Assembly: GCF_016587375.1 (NCBI RefSeq) | Contig: NZ_BNJG01000001.1 | Coordinates: forward strand, 310,001 to 374,000 | Length of the DNA stretch: 64,000 nt | Direction of reading: 5' to 3' | DNA from: Ktedonobacter robiniae | GTDB lineage: Bacteria > Chloroflexota > Ktedonobacteria > Ktedonobacterales > Ktedonobacteraceae | Part shown: piece after piece, positions 61,841 through 64,000 of the stretch | How the letters are laid out: every line of letters begins with the position of its first letter | Position numbering within the stretch: position 1 is the stretch's first letter | The notes under the pieces: generated by a model | Database searches by the model: none | What the model was told of the DNA's origin: nothing | Seen by the model: only the letters and a program-made list of their open reading frames with translations | Made by a program: the position numbers and the translations under genes

Positions 61841-62043
61841 TACCGTAACTCCTTTTCTTCTTGCCTATACCCTTCCTGCAAAATACACCTCTTGCAGAAA
61901 AACATCTTAATTTCTCATGTATTGGTTCCAGGAAATAGTATAGAAGGGAGCAGGTGTTGTACCAAGTGTAAAACTACACCTGGATTGGCGGGAAATTATT
62001 CAATGGATCGGATCTTGGCCAGTCCTCATAGCAGGAGAGAGGC

Positions 62044-62958
62044 ATGATTGAAAGCAACCCCAAATCTTCTCAGAGATCAAATGTGCTATACAACACCCTT
62101 GAGGAGATTGAAATCCTGCGGCTCGCTCGTCAGGAAGAGGTGAGGGATCACCCTCATCCGCTCCTCAAACGCTTTACGCAACAGGAGCTAACTGATGAGG
62201 TGTGTCCTACCTATAAAAATTTGCTGGTCGGCCGCTCACAGCGGATTCCCAGCCGCCAGGCATTGATGCAGATTGCCGATTATCTGGAATGTACCATTGC
62301 CCAGCGCAATGACTTGCTCTTAGCCGCTCGCTATCTTCCAGAAAGTCTTGAATTAAAGGGCATTGAACTTCGGCAAGCATTAGAGCAGGCCCGGCAACTC
62401 ATGGGAACCCTCCCCTATCCCGCCATGCTTGTGACCCATACCCTGGAAATAGAGACAATCAACAAGGCCTTCCAGCGCCTCTTTGAGCTTCCCTCACTCA
62501 CCGCGCTTCCACGTACACAACGACATGTCCTCCCTTTATTTTTTCGGTATGACTTGCCAATCCGAAGGCGCTCAACCTTCAATGAGCAGGCCATCACAGC
62601 CTGGCAGGCGGGAGTGTCACGGGGCATTCAACTCTTTAAGCAAAGCAACAGGTTATATCAATTTGAACCGTGGTATCAAGAACTGGTAGACCAGTTCTGC
62701 GCAGTAGCCGATTTTCGTCAGCATTGGGAGCGAACGCCTGAGCTACACGATCAGCACCAGGAGCCATCAAAGTTGCTGCTCGGCCAAAATGCCACAACTG
62801 GAGAAATGCTCCCCATTCAACTCCAGCATGTTCGCATCTCGGTCTGTAGCCATATGTATCCCTGTATCATGGCACTTCTCCCCCTGGATGACGCGGCTCG
62901 CGCTGTCATTGCATCCCTTAGCAATACAGAGGGATCTGTGCTCAATAATCTGGCATGA
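62044..62958 (+). CDS. MmyB-like transcriptional regulator
   Basis: 304 residues. N-terminal XRE-like HTH (about 45-95: L-T-D-E-V-C-P-T-Y-K-N-L-L-V-G-R-S-Q-R-I-P-S-R-Q-A-L), then a PAS-like MmyB ligand domain with Y-P-A-M-L-V-T-H-T-L-E-I-E-T-I-N-K-A and W-Y-Q-E-L-V-D-Q-F near the middle. In this family the C-terminal part binds a small molecule, often a fatty acid, and controls efflux or redox genes. It precedes a peroxiredoxin and an NAD(P)-binding protein and may regulate them. Confidence 0.85.
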   Translation: MIESNPKSSQRSNVLYNTLEEIEILRLARQEEVRDHPHPLLKRFTQQELTDEVCPTYKNLLVGRSQRIPSRQALMQIADYLECTIAQRNDLLLAARYLPESLELKGIELRQALEQARQLMGTLPYPAMLVTHTLEIETINKAFQRLFELPSLTALPRTQRHVLPLFFRYDLPIRRRSTFNEQAITAWQAGVSRGIQLFKQSNRLYQFEPWYQELVDQFCAVADFRQHWERTPELHDQHQEPSKLLLGQNATTGEMLPIQLQHVRISVCSHMYPCIMALLPLDDAARAVIASLSNTEGSVLNNLA

Positions 62959-63077
62959 GCAAAATCAGGCCAGGAAGTTGTCCCAGAAGTGATCGTGTGA
63001 CCCTCTTACTCTCTAGATGATCACAAAGAGTGGTCATGAGCATAACATATCCATTGCTAGAAAAGGAAAGAGGGAAG

Positions 63078-63788
63078 ATGGCAACAAATATCCCATCAGG
63101 CTCTTTAGCAAGCATAGTAGCAAGCACAATTCCAACCGACATTCCATTGCAGGAACAGATTGATACATTCGTGGCTCGGGGAGCAAAATATGTCTCAGAA
63201 GAAATGGCGAGGCAAGTGGATAGCCACATTGAGCACCTTGCCGCGTCTGGCGTCGCGGAATTCGCGCTGAAGGAAGATGAGCAGGCACCTGATTTCACGC
63301 TACCCGACGCCTTGGGGCAAGCGGTGACGCTCTCGCAGCTACTCACACAAGGGCCGGTCGTCATCATATTCTATCGCGGCGAATGGTGTCCCTACTGCAA
63401 CCTGGAATTGCGTGCCTATCAGAAGGCGTTGCCGCAGCTCCAGGAACTGGGGGCAACACTTGTCGCGATTTCTCCGCAGACGCCAGACCACAGCCTCTCA
63501 ACGCAGGAAAAGCACGAGCTGGGCTTTGTCGTACTTTCAGATAGGGGGAATCGTGTGGCACGAGCGTATGGGCTTGCCTTCGAGCTCGACGAGGCAGGAA
63601 AAGCCTTGCATGCCCAGCTTGGCGCAGACTTACCTGCCTACAACGGCGATGACTCATGGGAATTGCTGGTGCCAGGAACATTTCTCATCGATCAAGCCAG
63701 GGCGGTTCGCCTGGCTTCCGTCGACTCAAACTTTTTCCATCGGCTTGACCCATCGTTTGTGATCGCGCGGCTTAAGGAGCTAAAATGA
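63078..63788 (+). CDS. Peroxiredoxin-like (AhpC/TSA family) protein
   Basis: 236 residues from the ATG at 63078 with AGAGGGAAG just upstream; an earlier in-frame ATG adds 16 non-conserved residues. The thioredoxin fold starts near 70 (A-P-D-F-T-L-P-D), and the active site is F-Y-R-G-E-W-C-P-Y-C-N, the C-x-x-C type of this peroxiredoxin subgroup. It reduces peroxides or acts as a thiol oxidoreductase. Its stop overlaps the next start (ATGA). Confidence 0.9.
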   Translation: MATNIPSGSLASIVASTIPTDIPLQEQIDTFVARGAKYVSEEMARQVDSHIEHLAASGVAEFALKEDEQAPDFTLPDALGQAVTLSQLLTQGPVVIIFYRGEWCPYCNLELRAYQKALPQLQELGATLVAISPQTPDHSLSTQEKHELGFVVLSDRGNRVARAYGLAFELDEAGKALHAQLGADLPAYNGDDSWELLVPGTFLIDQARAVRLASVDSNFFHRLDPSFVIARLKELK

Positions 63789-64000
63789 AAATTGTCATCT
63801 TTGGTGCGAATGGCGCGACAGGTAAAATCTTGACCAAACAGGCCCTGGAGGCAGGGCATATCGTGACGGCCGTTACTCGCCACCCGGAAACCTTCCCCCT
63901 GCAAGATGTCCACTTGAACGTGATGGGTGGAGACGTGTTCGATCTCGCGGTGGTTGAACAGGCCGTTGCTGGACAGGATGCCGTCCTCTCCACCCTCGGT
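63785..64000 (+). CDS. NAD(P)-binding protein, atypical SDR / NmrA-like (partial)
   Basis: 72 codons to the window edge. Begins M-K-I-V-I-F-G-A-N-G-A-T-G-K, a classic G-x-x-G-x-x-G Rossmann motif of atypical SDRs, then A-V-T-R-H-P and A-V-L-S-T-L-G. Such proteins bind NADP and act as reductases or redox sensors. Its start overlaps the peroxiredoxin stop by four bases, so the pair is translationally coupled. Confidence 0.85.
   Translation, partial: MKIVIFGANGATGKILTKQALEAGHIVTAVTRHPETFPLQDVHLNVMGGDVFDLAVVEQAVAGQDAVLSTLG

Noticed and set aside
1..64000. CRISPR arrays, tRNA, rRNA, prophage or complete insertion sequence
   Set aside because: No regularly spaced direct repeats, no cloverleaf-like tRNA ends, no rRNA-like blocks and no intact transposase or phage structural genes were seen by reading; small RNAs cannot be excluded without a covariance search.

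Overview
The window reads as a chromosomal segment of a large-genome, soil-type bacterium of the phylum Chloroflexota, most likely class Ktedonobacteria. This is an inference from gene content: tandem Ser/Thr kinases with C-terminal WD40-like repeats, a giant MalT-like LuxR regulator, an MmyB-like XRE protein, several two-ABM or VOC small enzymes, an ECF sigma factor coupled to a HEAT-repeat membrane protein, and many lipoprotein-dependent ABC importers in a background of moderate GC. No rRNA, tRNA, CRISPR array, phage or intact insertion sequence was seen. The only mobile-element trace is a fragment of an IS701-type transposase near 20.1 kb.

Layout. 0-3.2 kb (minus): ABC ATPase, ECF sigma factor, HEAT-repeat/six-TM protein resembling an ABC-2 permease, and the first codons of a further gene. 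3.5-5.6 kb (plus): an operator-controlled promoter, an SPFH protein and a NAD-kinase-like protein. 5.75-14.8 kb (plus): four tightly packed membrane Ser/Thr kinases in an A-B-A-B order, each with a twin-arginine-led hydrophobic anchor and a WD40-like C-terminal half; the third has lost the catalytic Asp. 15-19.8 kb (minus): TetR plus ICMT-like methyltransferase, a DUF2795 protein, and an XRE-cupin / PLP decarboxylase / HAD operon. 20.4-30.5 kb (plus): a MalT-like regulator, three serine-hydrolase (class C beta-lactamase family) copies in different stages of decay, an OppA-type lipoprotein and a dipeptide epimerase, together suggesting peptide or muropeptide scavenging.

30.6-37.5 kb holds a stand-alone cytochrome oxidase subunit I, a SatP-type acetate transporter, an MFS exporter and a VOC protein bracketed by perfect palindromes. 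35.7-42.7 kb is a sugar ABC importer (minus) divergent from a YesM/YesN-type two-component system (plus) that probably controls it. 42.7-47.1 kb has YceI, a fused kinase/ATPase, an unknown membrane sensor-like protein and an SRPBCC protein. 47.6-56.7 kb is a coherent hexuronate locus: LacI regulator with palindromic operators, a Pot/Fbp-type ABC importer, glucuronate isomerase (UxaC) and tagaturonate epimerase (UxaE), closed by a terminator. 56.8-64 kb contains an alpha/beta hydrolase, a double HD-domain protein with a LuxR tail, an SDR, a two-ABM-domain protein, an MmyB-like regulator, a peroxiredoxin and the start of an NAD(P)-binding protein.

The parts that most deserve a second look are the A-B-A-B kinase array with its predicted pseudokinase and internal Tat-like anchors, the sigma factor coupled to a HEAT/ABC-2-like membrane protein, and the hexuronate ABC locus. 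All functions are predicted from sequence alone.
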